Shown: one piece after another, positions 49,640-60,648 of the stretch
Layout: the number at the start of each line of letters is the position of its first letter
Numbering within the stretch: the first letter of the stretch is position 1
Assembly: GCA_936450465.1 (NCBI GenBank)
Contig: OW388289.1
Coordinates: forward strand, 74,016,593 to 74,080,592
Length of the DNA: 64,000 nucleotides
Direction: 5' to 3'
Origin: Gibbula magus
Taxonomy: Eukaryota > Mollusca > Gastropoda > Trochida > Trochidae
Made by a program: the position numbers and the translations under genes
The notes under the pieces: model-generated
Seen by the model: the letters and a program-made list of their open reading frames with translations, nothing else
Told to the model about the DNA's origin: nothing
Databases searched by the model: none

Positions 49640-50990
49640 AAATGTGAAATCAACCAATGGATATGACTCCTGTAAGAATCGTACCTATATGTGACGTTTC
49701 AGGGACCAAATGTCATCACCTACACGTGCCTTTACCCAGGAGCCATGTTCCCCGGCGCCTTTGTCATCAGCTCATGAACTACTCTCGAACTCACCAACAC
49801 GTGTCTCTACCCAGGAGTCATCGCCATGGGTCTCTGACTCGGGTTGCTGGCAGAGAGATAAACTGCACCCGACATCTTGATATCTGCAGGAAACACTTGA
49901 ACAGTAGGATTACATCCATCAAACATCAGCAGGATCAGCTGAAGGAAAGTATGCAGTAACACTCTCTCAAACTGAAGCACAACAGGGGGAAAAAGGCAGT
50001 GAGACTGCAATCTGACCTGGCCTTTGATAGAAGATGTTTGCGTGTGACCTTAGAGAGTGAACGAAAGGTGTTTAGTGAGTTTGAAGAAGATCATGAGGAT
50101 GTTAAGAACTTGGACATGATACAAGAAAAGATGCCTCCACCAAGAGACAACACTATCGGTGTTGAACAGTATTAACCAATATAATCAGAAGAAGATCAAT
50201 CGTCAACAAGTGAGCACACCATCTGTCCAAAGGACTCAAGTATCATGGTCGTACATGAAAGGATTTTGGATAACAAGAGCATTTTAAAAAATAACCATAA
50301 TTTGGAAAGACGATCATGTACAGGTAATGCCATTACACATAAAACTGACAGCAGCTTGATAACTGACAGCATGGAGAGCGGACATGTTCTGTTCAATAAT
50401 AAGCTCAAAGGAAGGCTTATTGGACACGTGAATGAAAGTAGGACTAAACTTGATTCTCGGGGAGGTGAACAGACTGCCAGACGTGAGTATAACAAGGACT
50501 ACAAAGCAGATAGGTTGCCGGAAATAAAGGGCAGAATGAACAGAGGTCAGAGAGTGCCAGGTTCTGTGGACGTTTCAGGCAGACAGGAAGTTCCTGACAC
50601 TCGAGACAACATCTTCTTTGGACACGGAACACAGGGGGTTTCTCACGATCTCATCAGTACAGCTTCCATTACATAACCAATAAGATACGGTTATGATGAG
50701 CAGCGTGTTGATGGTCAACAAACACTGCAATAAGATATTGGCAAGTTCTAAAAGAAAACCAGCTGAAGAAGAAGCGTAGGTCTTATGCTCTCAAGAAAAG
50801 AGTTGTCAAAAACACAAAGTCAATTAACGAACACAAAAAGTCTAATTGGAAGAGTATTAACGCGAGCTTTGTTCTTCAAATATCTTTGAGAGAACCAAAC
50901 GCATGAACATATTTTGTTTAAGTAAATAAAGACAGGGCCCATAACAGATCTTTGGAATTCAAGACTACAGCAGGTGTTTAACTGATAATT
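49640..50990 (+). pseudogene. Pseudogene of the 483-aa family (unit 5)
   Basis: Aligned along its length to the intact gene at 60.6-62.1 kb. Intact register is seen in SLTRVAGREINCTRHLDI and in VNESRTKLDSRGGEQTAR and VPDTRDNIFF. The damage is clear. A GAA codon has become TAA at about 49957. About 175 bases present in the intact gene (near 61025-61200) are deleted after GACAACACT (50141). A second deletion removes the sequence around 61760-61800. An early TGA follows at about 50904. The N-terminal region also differs, with a partial duplication of the TTACCCAGGAGCCATG region. The 3' part after the stop (51020-51060) still matches the intact gene's 3' end. It is not functional, though 143 codons (50245-50676) remain open. 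Confidence 0.9.
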
Positions 50991-50999
50991 AAGCATACT

Positions 51000-51660
51000 G
51001 TTACTTCCCTAGAGCGATAAGGTCAAGAAGAGGTAAATATTCAGAACAAGTAGAGGTTTAAGATTATGAATTAACATTAGAAATCAGTGATTGATTAATG
51101 CAAGGAACCTCCCTTGAACAATGCTAAATAGATCTAGGATATCCGAATCTAAGGACAGCGCATTCAAACGTATTTACGTTTGAACAATTTACTTTGAGAA
51201 ATGTGGTCAAGAAGACATAGATTCTTTGACCATTTGTCAATCATGATTTTCTTAATCTATATGGTGTAAGACATCTCCCTCGAGCGGTTTATTAGATAGT
51301 TAAGCTTATACAAATTTTATATATAACGTACAAAAATAGAAAAATCAGTTACCTACAAAAACTATACATATATAAATATATCACGTGAATTAAGGTTATA
51401 TATAGAAAAGAGTAAACATCAGATGGTTTAGACTATGACTTTATGCAAATGAGTGGGGCTTTCTTAAACTGTTTTGATGCGTTGATAACCTTCCATAGCT
51501 GAAAGCCAAGCCATGTTCTACACAGGTACGAACGACCGAAAAAGCTGGCTGTTCATGGTTATTTGAACACAAATGAAATGATCTCCAATTACAGTAGTAC
51601 AGTATTGTTAGATTTAAAGTATAGTGACGCAGACATATTTATATCCAAACATAGCAATGG
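51000..51660. other. 3' flank of the unit 5 pseudogene
   Basis: AT-rich. Near 51022-51065, GGTCAAGAAGAGGTAAATAT and ACAAGTAGAGGTTTA match both sides of the MITE in the intact gene's 3' flank, so this is the unoccupied site. Confidence 0.6.
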
Positions 51661-52208
51661 CATAAACTATGAATTAACTGAAGAGGATTGATGGTTTTAT
51701 GTTCTCGTGTGATGTTTTTTTTAATATTTTATAGTAACTTACAAACTTCAACGACATCGTATAGTAACAGTTTATATGGCAACATTTTAAGGGATCTTTT
51801 ATTGTTTACCTATTCAAATAAATGATGTTTAAAATAAAGTCATTAACAATAAAGTTTCAAAGAATAAGACCACTTTTGTGAGCTGGCTTCAGAAACCTTA
51901 ACGTCACCTTTTTATAATCAATCAGAACGCCTAGGCCTATATGCCTGTATTGCATCTAAATGATGGATCGTCTCAAACAAGAAACACCGACACCATCGAT
52001 CAGATGTCCCTGATTTCTCCCACTTGTCAATGTTATATTTAAGGAACCATTATTCGAGTTTAAACAAGGGGACTATCATATAGGAATACTTATTATGCTT
52101 ATTGACAAATGAATGTGTTAGCTTTGTATTGCATCTGTTGTAAAGGATCCTATGAGCCTATGAGTATGACATTGTATTCATTATATGAATTGAATTTAAA
52201 GGGATATC

Positions 52209-52910
52209 TACGGAAGCATCCTAGTGCCACAGTGAGAATTGTTTTACTATCACCTAATTAGGAGATACTATTTCCTAATTAGGACTAAGCTATCTCCTAA
52301 TTAGGACTTAGTAATCTCCTAATTAGGACTTAGTTATCGCCTAATTAGGACATAACTATCACCTAATTAGGACAAAGGTAACTCCTAATTAGGAGTAAGT
52401 ATTTCCTAATTAGGAGTTAGTATCTCCTAATCAGGAGTTAGTATCTCCTAATTAGGAGTTAGTATCCCCTAATTATGACTAAGTTATCACCAAATTAGGA
52501 CTTAACTAAGTCCTAATTAGGAGTAAGTATCTCCTAATTAGGAGAAAGTATCCCCTAATTAGGACTTAGCTATCTCCTAATTAGGACTTAGTTATCTCCT
52601 AATTAGGACTTAATTATCGCCTAATTAGGACATAACTATCACCTTATTAGGACATATGTAACTCCTAATTAGGAGTTAGTATCTCCTAATTAGGAGTTAG
52701 TATCTCCTAATTAGGAGTTAGTATCTCCTAATTAGGAGTTAATATCTCCTAATTAGGACTTAGTTATCTCCTAATTAGGACTTAGTTATCGCCCTTATAG
52801 GACATAACTATCACCTAATTAGGACATAGGTAACTCCTAATTAGGAGTTAGTATCTCCTAATTAGGTGATAGTAAAACAATTCTCACTGTGGCACTAGGA
52901 TGCTTCCGTA
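52209..52910. mobile_element. TIR element filled with palindromic TCCTAATTAGGA repeats
   Basis: The ends, 52209-52270 and 52849-52910, are perfect 62-bp inverted repeats (TACGGAAGCATCCTAGTGCC outward). GATATC flanks both sides (52203-52208, 52911-52916). The paralogous site in unit 3 (about 36669-36680, GGGATATCAGACGATGC) has only one GATATC, so the insertion is directly demonstrated. The interior is roughly thirty units of about 21 bp, each centred on the 12-bp palindrome TCCTAATTAGGA, with spacers such as GTTAGTATC, CTTAGTTATC and CATAACTATC. Groups of spacer types recur in order (near 52325, 52605 and 52780), i.e. a higher-order repeat. No coding capacity. Oyster 'pearl' elements are known non-coding elements with tandem-repeat cores; this is only an architectural parallel. 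Confidence 0.92.
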
Positions 52911-52974
52911 GATATCAAACGATGCAGGTTTAATTTTCAGGTATTTATATATGAATTGTTAATCTTAATAATAA

Positions 52975-53675
52975 CAAGAAGACATAGTCATCAACTCTCC
53001 CGCCAGACCCAAGAAATTGGATCAAGGGCAATAATTCGAGAAGAGATAATTGTGCACTTCACATTTTCATTCCATCAAGGTATCGATACCCTCAAGCCAC
53101 ACAACTGATTTGATCTTAACCAGTCTCAATGAAAAGTTATCCCCTTTGAAGATCATACGTTTCTAATTTTCAAACCCTCAAGCCACACAACAAATTTTGT
53201 TCTCCTATTTGAAACAGTTTCTGGGAAAAGCTGTCCCCTTTTACCTGGAACAGAGTGGGGAAAAAACGATCAAGGGCAATAACTCCGGAAAAAATAATTG
53301 CACGCTTCTCATCTTCGAACTCAATCAAGGTATTTATGTCCTCAAGCAACACACCAAATTTAGTAATCCTATCTTAAACAGTTTCTGAGAAAAGCTGTCC
53401 CCTTTGGAGATACCGTGAACAAAGTCCAAAAATACGGAACAAGGACAATAACCCGGAAAAAATAATTGCACACTTCCCATTTTCGAAGGTATTTATGTCC
53501 TCAAGGCACACATCAAATTTGGTTATTCTATCTTAAGTGGTTTCTGAGAAAAGCTGTCCCCTTTATCTCGGACGGACGGACGGACGCACGGACAGACGGA
53601 CAGACGGACGTTTGGACACACGGACGGACGGCGCCCAAACCTATATCCCCCTCTCACTTCGTGGCGAGGGATAAT
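52975..53675 (+). mobile_element. Insert with ~180-bp tandem units and a (GACG)n tract
   Basis: Absent from the paralogous site in unit 3. Three to four diverged units contain CAAGGGCAATAA, CCTCAAGCCACACAAC and GAGAAAAGCTGTCCCCTTT (about 53085, 53170, 53340, 53500). It then passes into CGGACGGACGGACGCACGGA (53569-53630) and ends CACTTCGTGGCGAGGGATAA (53656). I recognise this as the style of a repeat common in molluscan genomes but do not have a family name. Short frames here are not genes. Confidence 0.6.
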
Positions 53676-53691
53676 AATAACATAATTTTAA

Positions 53692-54045
53692 AGGCGCTGT
53701 AGCACGTTTTTTGCAAACTTTATTTTTTCAAATTTCCCATTTATAATGATAGTTCATGTCATTTAAATTAACTTTAGAGGGTAAAACATCTTATAACACA
53801 AACCAATTATCTGTAGTGGTAATAACTATGTTGCGTATAAAGCAAAAATTGCATGGCGGCCATTTTATTATGAACACAATTTATTATTTTGTATTACAAA
53901 AACGATTCCTATGGCTTTACCGAAACATGTACACTAATTTTAAACTTTATTTTCCGAAGAGAGAATGATGTTTTACTATTGGTGAACTTATTTTTCAAAT
54001 ACATTTCATCAACCTTTTTGAGTGAAAAAACGTGCTACTGCCCCT
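53692..54045. mobile_element. TTAA-flanked MITE, copy 1
   Basis: Ends AGGCGCTGTAGCACG (left) and CGTGCTACTGCCCCT (right) are imperfect inverted repeats; TTAA lies directly outside both (53688-53691, 54046-54049). The paralogue in unit 3 has a single TTAA at 36776-36779, followed by the same ATACTCAACAGACTG. TTAA duplication is the signature of piggyBac-type integration. No transposase is encoded. Confidence 0.88.
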
Positions 54046-54684
54046 TTAATATACTCAACAGACTGAATTACCATGTAACTTTACTCTCATCGTACTTAAA
54101 CAACGGGGTGCAGTTTATCCATAATTCGAAAATTACATATGTTTTAATCAGTATTTCACTTGAACTATACGTTTTCTACTTATCATCATTATAATAATCC
54201 ACTTATTCAAAATATGTTACAGTTATTATCTTCAGATCTTACTTTCCATGCTAGGTATCATTTGAGAAACAGTCGAGCATGGCAGGAACGTTAACTGACA
54301 TTGTGTTTACCTTATCCAATGTTACATAGACATTCTGCACTCAGAAGTTAAAGGGAGGGTTCTATCAGTATTTTGTGGAAACGAAATTCAACGTTCTTTT
54401 TTACACATATATGTTATGGACTGATTATAACACATATTTTATTTATGATGAGGGTAATCACTTGAAGACGTTATGTCTGACATTATTTAAAAAAAATCAA
54501 AACAATGTGAAGTTAAGCCATGCATTGGTGCTACGAGTGTGGAAAGTTCTGCTACGGCACGAAATAATATTTAGTAGAAAAACAGCCTTTTACAATCATG
54601 CATTAAACAAAGGTTGGAAATAAAACTATACTATACTATACTATACTATATGTCTATACTATTTCCGCAAAAAAAGGATATTAG

Positions 54685-54721
<37 letters not shown>

Positions 54722-54728
54722 AAAAAAA
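54685..54728 (+). repeat. Homopolymer C35 followed by A9
   Basis: Thirty-five consecutive C from 54685 to 54719, then a run of A. The complementary strand is a G35 tract able to form G-quadruplexes. Exact length is prone to sequencing error. Not present in the unit 3 paralogue. Confidence 0.95.
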
Positions 54729-55779
54729 GAATTTGTTTCTGGTTTCCGCCCGCATCAGTTTCAAACCCACGCCTCAGGTCTTTTTTTCTAGGTTTTGACG
54801 AAAGTAAGGGGCAGATAACTATATTTTTTAGCCTAGGAAAACATTGGATATAGAAAATGTAAAACTTTTCTGTTGAGATGCAGTGTAGGGGTGAGATTAT
54901 TGACTATTTAGAATAGTAACACATATTTCAGAGGGTTTGTGCTTTATTTATATAAATAATTTTATAAATTTAGTTTTTTTTATCTCTTCATTCCAAAAAG
55001 AAAATTTAAGTTAAAGTTAAAAAAAATTGCGTCGTCATCGCATACTTTTTGTCAGCCTGTAAAGACCAGAAACATTTTATTTTATTTTGTAGGCCTTAAT
55101 GAACATTTAAAAAAATGTCAAACTTAGCTTGCCAAAGAGATGGGTTATTTTTTTGAGTTTCCCTTATCACATCCTTCAAAAAGTGTCTTTAGAGTACATA
55201 CAGATTCCACTCTTTCTGACATCAATATATAATCATGTTTTTAATCAAAATAATATTTTTAGTGCTTCAGGTTCAAACGCCTTTTTTTGTTATATTATTG
55301 AAAGTTTGAGTATGACGGGGACTCAGGTCATTTGCTGAGATTGAGGTGAATTATTCCTTTGTCAACTGAAATAATATAATTCAGTTGTATGCTCATGAAA
55401 ACATGCAATCGTGAATGTTTGTTATATGATATATTTAGTTAAGAAGTGAGTTGATTGATAATGATGTTCAAAAGATCTGACTGAAATAACAACCATGACA
55501 GTAATATATATTATTAAGTTATGTTCTTGTCACATAACAAATTTATTCGAGAAAGGCGACTTTTTCTGTCTCAAAGATTTCCGTTATTTACTATCATTAG
55601 TATCCATTGCGTTGCTATGGAAACGAAAAACGAGATTGGCTTATTATATCTCGTTCTGGATGTTTCATTTTATCCCAATCAGGATGTATTTGCACATTTT
55701 TCTCAATATGTAAAACATGATACGTTTCCGCAAAAAAAAGTGTTTTATATAAACATAATTAGGAAGACTTTCATGTAGT

Positions 55780-56640
55780 GATCCTCTGCAGCTTGATTTT
55801 TTAGAGGTAATTGAAAATTATATCATGTCCATGAATATAAACTTTTATTGAAATCAGACTATTTGTCATTATCTTTTCTAAGTCGTTGGAATCTGATGAC
55901 AATTATATATATTTGGAAAGTTTTCGTAACTTTTATTTAACTGACAGTTTGCAGCTAATGTGTAAAAAAAATTGTCATATTTTAACAAAGGAAAAATTGA
56001 GAATTATAGAATATTACAACTTTGTTCCAATTACAGTCCTTATGCTGAAATGCACATGTCCCTTTAAAATCAGGAAACCTATTATTATACTCCGATCGGG
56101 ATATAATGAAATATCCCAAACGGATTATTGTAGGACGATCGGGATATAATATCCCGTTTAGTGCGTTTCCCTAGCCTGATATGCGTGGACAGTTTCAGAA
56201 AGATATCATGAATTCGAGTTCTGCTCTTGAAACGCAATGATTATGGACGGACGGATGGTTGTATCAACGGATAAACAGATGGATGGACATATCAAAAGAG
56301 CTATGACTGGAGAGGTATTTATATAGGTGTAATAACTGTTTATCAATCCATTCATTAATTCATGAATAAATATTGTTTAAATTACTATGAAAACATAACA
56401 GTCAGATAAAATAAGAGTTGGATACCAATACAATTCACGAGTTTCATATCACACAGGACTGATTGTATTAGTTTGTATCATATCATGTTACAGTGTCGAA
56501 GTGTATCACTGCAGCAACTAAAGGTGGCTAGTCGTAAAAGTGGAACACAATATATTTGATTTATTGAACTTTGATATCAAGGTAGTGATCAAGTTTGTCA
56601 GTAATAATAAAAATAATAATAATAATTGATAATGATTAAT
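55780..56640. other. Non-coding stretch between 3' block and connector
   Basis: No gene. It contains two copies of CGATCGGGATATAAT (56092 and 56137), a GGACGGACGGATGG tract (56235) and a short (AAT)n at about 56600-56625. Confidence 0.4.
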
Positions 56641-57240
56641 TGTGTTTTAAACCAATGAATAGTACAAAGTTCACATCCAATTGTCAATATTACAAATGTC
56701 TGGTATCTTATTTGTGGCACCTGTATTTATATAGGCCTAAGAATCAGGCGAAAATCTCCAGTACAGATTGTATTAACAGCTTATTGATTCGGCCAAAATC
56801 AAGGTACAATTCTTGTAAGAGACGTAATTACGAGATTAAAACCCGTATTTACGTGAATTAAAACTCATAAATACACGATTAAAACCCGTAATTACGAAAT
56901 AAAAACTCGTAATTAGGAGCATCAAAACTCGTAAATACGAGTAGGAAGAGAACATGATAGATGGATCACATGACCATTAAAATTTATTATGTTTTGAAGT
57001 GGAAACGTTTCTATCAAACGTCAGGACAGCTTTGCTGGGTGAACGTTTGTCAGTTACATGAATCTCATGCATATCACTGTCGTTGCTGCTCACAAAATGA
57101 TTGATGGTTTTGTCACATGTTTCACACGTGGGAGACCAAGGTTAATTCAAAGCCAATAATGTAAATTTTGGTCTGTTATTCGTCATTGTAATACAATATC
57201 AATTTTATATTTCACAGCACCACCGATTTCTCTTGTTTTC
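56640..57240 (+). repeat. Unit 5/6 connector, with CGTAATTACG-type short repeats
   Basis: Closely matches 39140-39720, including the tandem TAAAACTCGTAATTAGGAG-like units at 56815-56945 and GTGGGAGACCAAGGTTAATT (57130). Confidence 0.82.
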
Positions 57241-57319
57241 GATAATACATGTAATCTAACATTTGCCATGTTTTTCAATATAATAAAATATAGCACAAAA
57301 TCTGTGTAAAAATATCTTA

Positions 57320-59560
57320 CAGGAATCTCAAGTGTGGCGTACATTCTCTGTTTTTAATGTTTCAAAGAAATGGAAAAGATTGAAATATTTGATGCGAGAT
57401 GAAGGATACAAGCTTGTTGGTGAGTTCAGCAGTACCTTCCTACCTGTATTGGTACCAAGTCTTGTTGAGATAAATATGTGCGTCAGATAGGGCAGGTGAA
57501 CATATTTGATCACATTTGATTAACTCATCGATCTGGCCAGTGTCAACAGAAGCTCCCTCGCCCGCTTGTCATCACACACATAAGGAGAAAGTAAACATAG
57601 TTTGTCACTATCAGTGATATGGCTGATTATGTCTACTCATCAAGAACGCAGGCTTTCATCAGCAGAATAAATGATGGAAATCATAACTTACCAGCTTCAG
57701 TAAGGGTTTATATGTCATTTCGACTTTAATGTGGAATGAAAGTTTGTGCAAAACTATTTCTGTCTAATAAAGAACATTTACAATTACTTGTTTACAATCA
57801 AAACAAGCACATCATAAACAAACATTACCTCCTTTGATTTCACCTTTCGAGCACCTTGTTTGACGATCGTCCTGAACAAATCAATAATAACAGTTTTATC
57901 ACATTTGTTGAACTTTTTCGCATTTTTTTAATGAATTGGATACATATGATAATGCTAAATCAATGTTTCAACGGTGCGAGCGTTCTGAAAAGGACAATGC
58001 TGGTGACATGACAAGTGGAGTTAAATAGATTTGAGAAATCAGTTAGAAGTTTGGTATTAACCGGTGGAAAGGTTTGTGACATTACTACAAGTTAGAGAAA
58101 ACACAGATTCTTCTCTTTTGTGAGTAATGTAATTATATGTCAGGATTATCAAAGATTCATAAACAACGTGAGTGAACACAAGAGAGCAAAGGCGAGTTAT
58201 TAAGTCTCAATGCAAAACAACTGCATTAATGAGAAATCATGTTCTTCAAGAATGATTCAATTTAATCAGTTTGTCAAGACGATCATGGTTCATTTAATGT
58301 GTTCTATCCAAATCTATTCGTAAATGTATCATACCACCCACATACATTCTGAATAATCAATAGTATCCACACTCCTGTATTACTTTCACCGACGAATAAT
58401 ATTAAATGTTACCTTATTTAAATTGGTACCTAAACACATCGATGTATCTTAAAAGAAACACAGTAACAATGACGTGAAACAAGTGCTAACCAGCTATTTA
58501 TCCTTGTGCTGATGTTAGCAACGTTAACCTTCTGGAAGTATAGGCCTGTTTGTGTTGTTTTCTACATTGTCCTGTTCAATCACGCAGTACATTTCCTACT
58601 AAATTGTTCCACAGAATGATATCCAATTTTGAAGAGCTTCCTGCAAGGCACATACATGACCTTTTCTTTATATACTGCGCCATTTCTTGTGCTCGACAGC
58701 TAAGCAGCCATTTTCAAAAGGTTTCATTTAAAACCCATAAATTGTGGGGGAAAACTAAGTGTTCTACACTCAAAGCACGTTTCTATTTCCTGACGTCTTC
58801 AGTAGTAAAACTGACATTGTACCGAAACCATTTCTACCATGCTTAGGATCATGAGAGAAAAATGCAAATGACACTCATAAGGTAATCAGGTAATGTAAAA
58901 CCTTCTCTTGAACGGCATACCACGGATACTTTAATAACAAGACAGCATCAGTATAATAACAGCTCTCATAAATCATAAGTCAAAAGTGTATGTATTGTAT
59001 GTATTGTAGTGTATGAATGAACCCCATTCTAGATACATTTGCTAATCACATCCATCATCTTCATGTCATATACACCATTGAAATCCACCATATTATATTT
59101 AGTCACTATACAGGGCCATTTATTTTTTTTAAAACATGAAAGTCCAATTAGCCATACGCTTTAATATACATAAGTTGTATGCTGGTTATCAATCACACGA
59201 GATGTAATTCTGATTCAGCTATTGACCTGCTGGGTGAGATCAATGTACCTGTATAATGAAGCTCGGGCACTGTTCAGCATTTAGTGGTGGAACTCTCACA
59301 CCAAACATCAGTCTTTTCGATCTCGGCACACGTTAGGATGCACATACTATGGGCAATTTCTTAAACGGAGAGGAAGTCACGATTCAAATATGGTTCGTAA
59401 ATTTACAATATTCCACTTTTAAAATTATTCAATTTGTCACTTCTTGATAACTTTTTCTATCAATACAATGCACGTTTGATTAACGACAGAAGGAAAATTG
59501 ATGAATTTTTTGCTTTAATGTAATTGAGAAGAAACGGGTAAATTAGAACATGAAACATCA
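57320..59560 (+). repeat. Unit 6 of the tandem duplication: 5' block, without the LINE/PLE insertions
   Basis: Aligns with units 4 and 5 through AACGGAGAGGAAGTCACGAT (59364), then continues with TTTGTCACTTCTTGATAACT (59431) without the 770-880-bp insertion. It also lacks the LINE and PLE. It therefore preserves the arrangement closest to the ancestral upstream region of the gene. Confidence 0.88.
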
Positions 59561-59689
59561 TAATCAAACATATAGCAGTACAACATCATCGAACTACTGA
59601 AATGAATGATAATATGAATCAGTATTACCTGTTTTACCTTTTCACTTCTTTTCGATTACTGTATGGATGGTAATGAAATTGATTGGAGA

Positions 59690-60070
59690 TTCTGAATGCG
59701 AGTATGTTTTGGGATTGTCGTATTATGCATTATACATAAACATTGTATTCACACGACCATAACTACATGTACATAGTGTTTGTTCGTTATGCAGGATATT
59801 GATCATCCCAAAACACATGGGCATGATAATTTATCGTAACTTATCTTGTAATGTCACTGTGTATTAGTATTGAAATTAACCAGAGATACTTAAATAGGAC
59901 CGTCACCATGCGAGAGTGTTTTGGGATGGTCATATTCTGCATTATGAATAAATTGTATTAACCACATAGTGTTTGTTCTTATGCAGGATATTTACAATCC
60001 CAAAAAGCACAGGCAGGGAAGTTTATCGTAACTTTATCTTATAATGTCATTCTGTATTAGTATTGAGTAA
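59690..60070 (+). repeat. ~210-bp direct duplication upstream of the intact gene
   Basis: Two diverged copies, about 59694-59875 and 59907-60066, share ATGCGAG, GTTTTGGGAT, ATTATGCATTAT/TTCTGCATTATG, CATAGTGTTTGTTC, ATGCAGGATATT, TTTATCGTAACTT and GTATTAGTATTGA. They lie 0.6-0.95 kb before the ATG, in a place occupied by LINE/PLE sequence in unit 5, and could contain promoter sequence. Confidence 0.75.
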
Positions 60071-60648
60071 AAAAATGCCTGACATCATCATTTTGAAAGT
60101 TGACGGCCACTGAGGAAAGGAGTTGTTCTCGAATGCAAGTGGCAGTAGGCATACCAATAAAATATTAAAGAAAACAGAAGTCAGTTACTTATTGTTCCAA
60201 TCTTTACTAGGCAAACACCACATGTATGGAACACTGGAGATGTATGTATAAACTACATCAACGCGTAGTTCAAACTGCATTGATTTTCAATGGGTAAAAT
60301 GTGTTGCCAACTGTATGTCAAACAGAACTGGCTGGATTGTGTATTAATGTCTTTTCAGTATAAATAAATTTTGATGACATTGGTATCCGCACATGACCCC
60401 GGTGATAATTTTGATAGTGTCCGTTGGCTTTATCCTACAACGAACACTGTCTATCTTACGATAACAATTTATGTCTATCATTTCAGACAACAAATGTGAA
60501 ACCAACCAAGGGATATGACTTCTGTAAGAATCGTACCTGTATGTAACGTTTCAAATTTATAAAAAGATAATTTCAAGGTTAGGAACCATATGTCATCAGC
60601 TCATGAACTACTCTCGAACTCACCAACACGTGTCTTTACCAAGGAGCC

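Larger units (their letters stand above)
51665..55780 (+). repeat. Unit 5: 3' block with several nested insertions
   Basis: Colinear with 36165-38210 once inserts are removed: palindrome-array element (52209-52910), ~700-bp tandem/GACG segment (52975-53675), TTAA MITE (53692-54045), and a poly-C/poly-A segment near 54.65-55.09 kb. The block ends with TATTATATCTCGTTCTGGAT (55640). Confidence 0.85.

Noticed and set aside
52250..52866. CRISPR array with palindromic repeats
   Set aside because: Spacers are only ~9 bp and themselves repeated; the array lies inside a TIR element with a target duplication.
53466..53702. Frame containing DGRTDARTDGQTD
   Set aside because: Translation of the GACG/GACA simple-repeat tract.
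54614..54853. Frame with poly-proline
   Set aside because: Translation of the C35 homopolymer.
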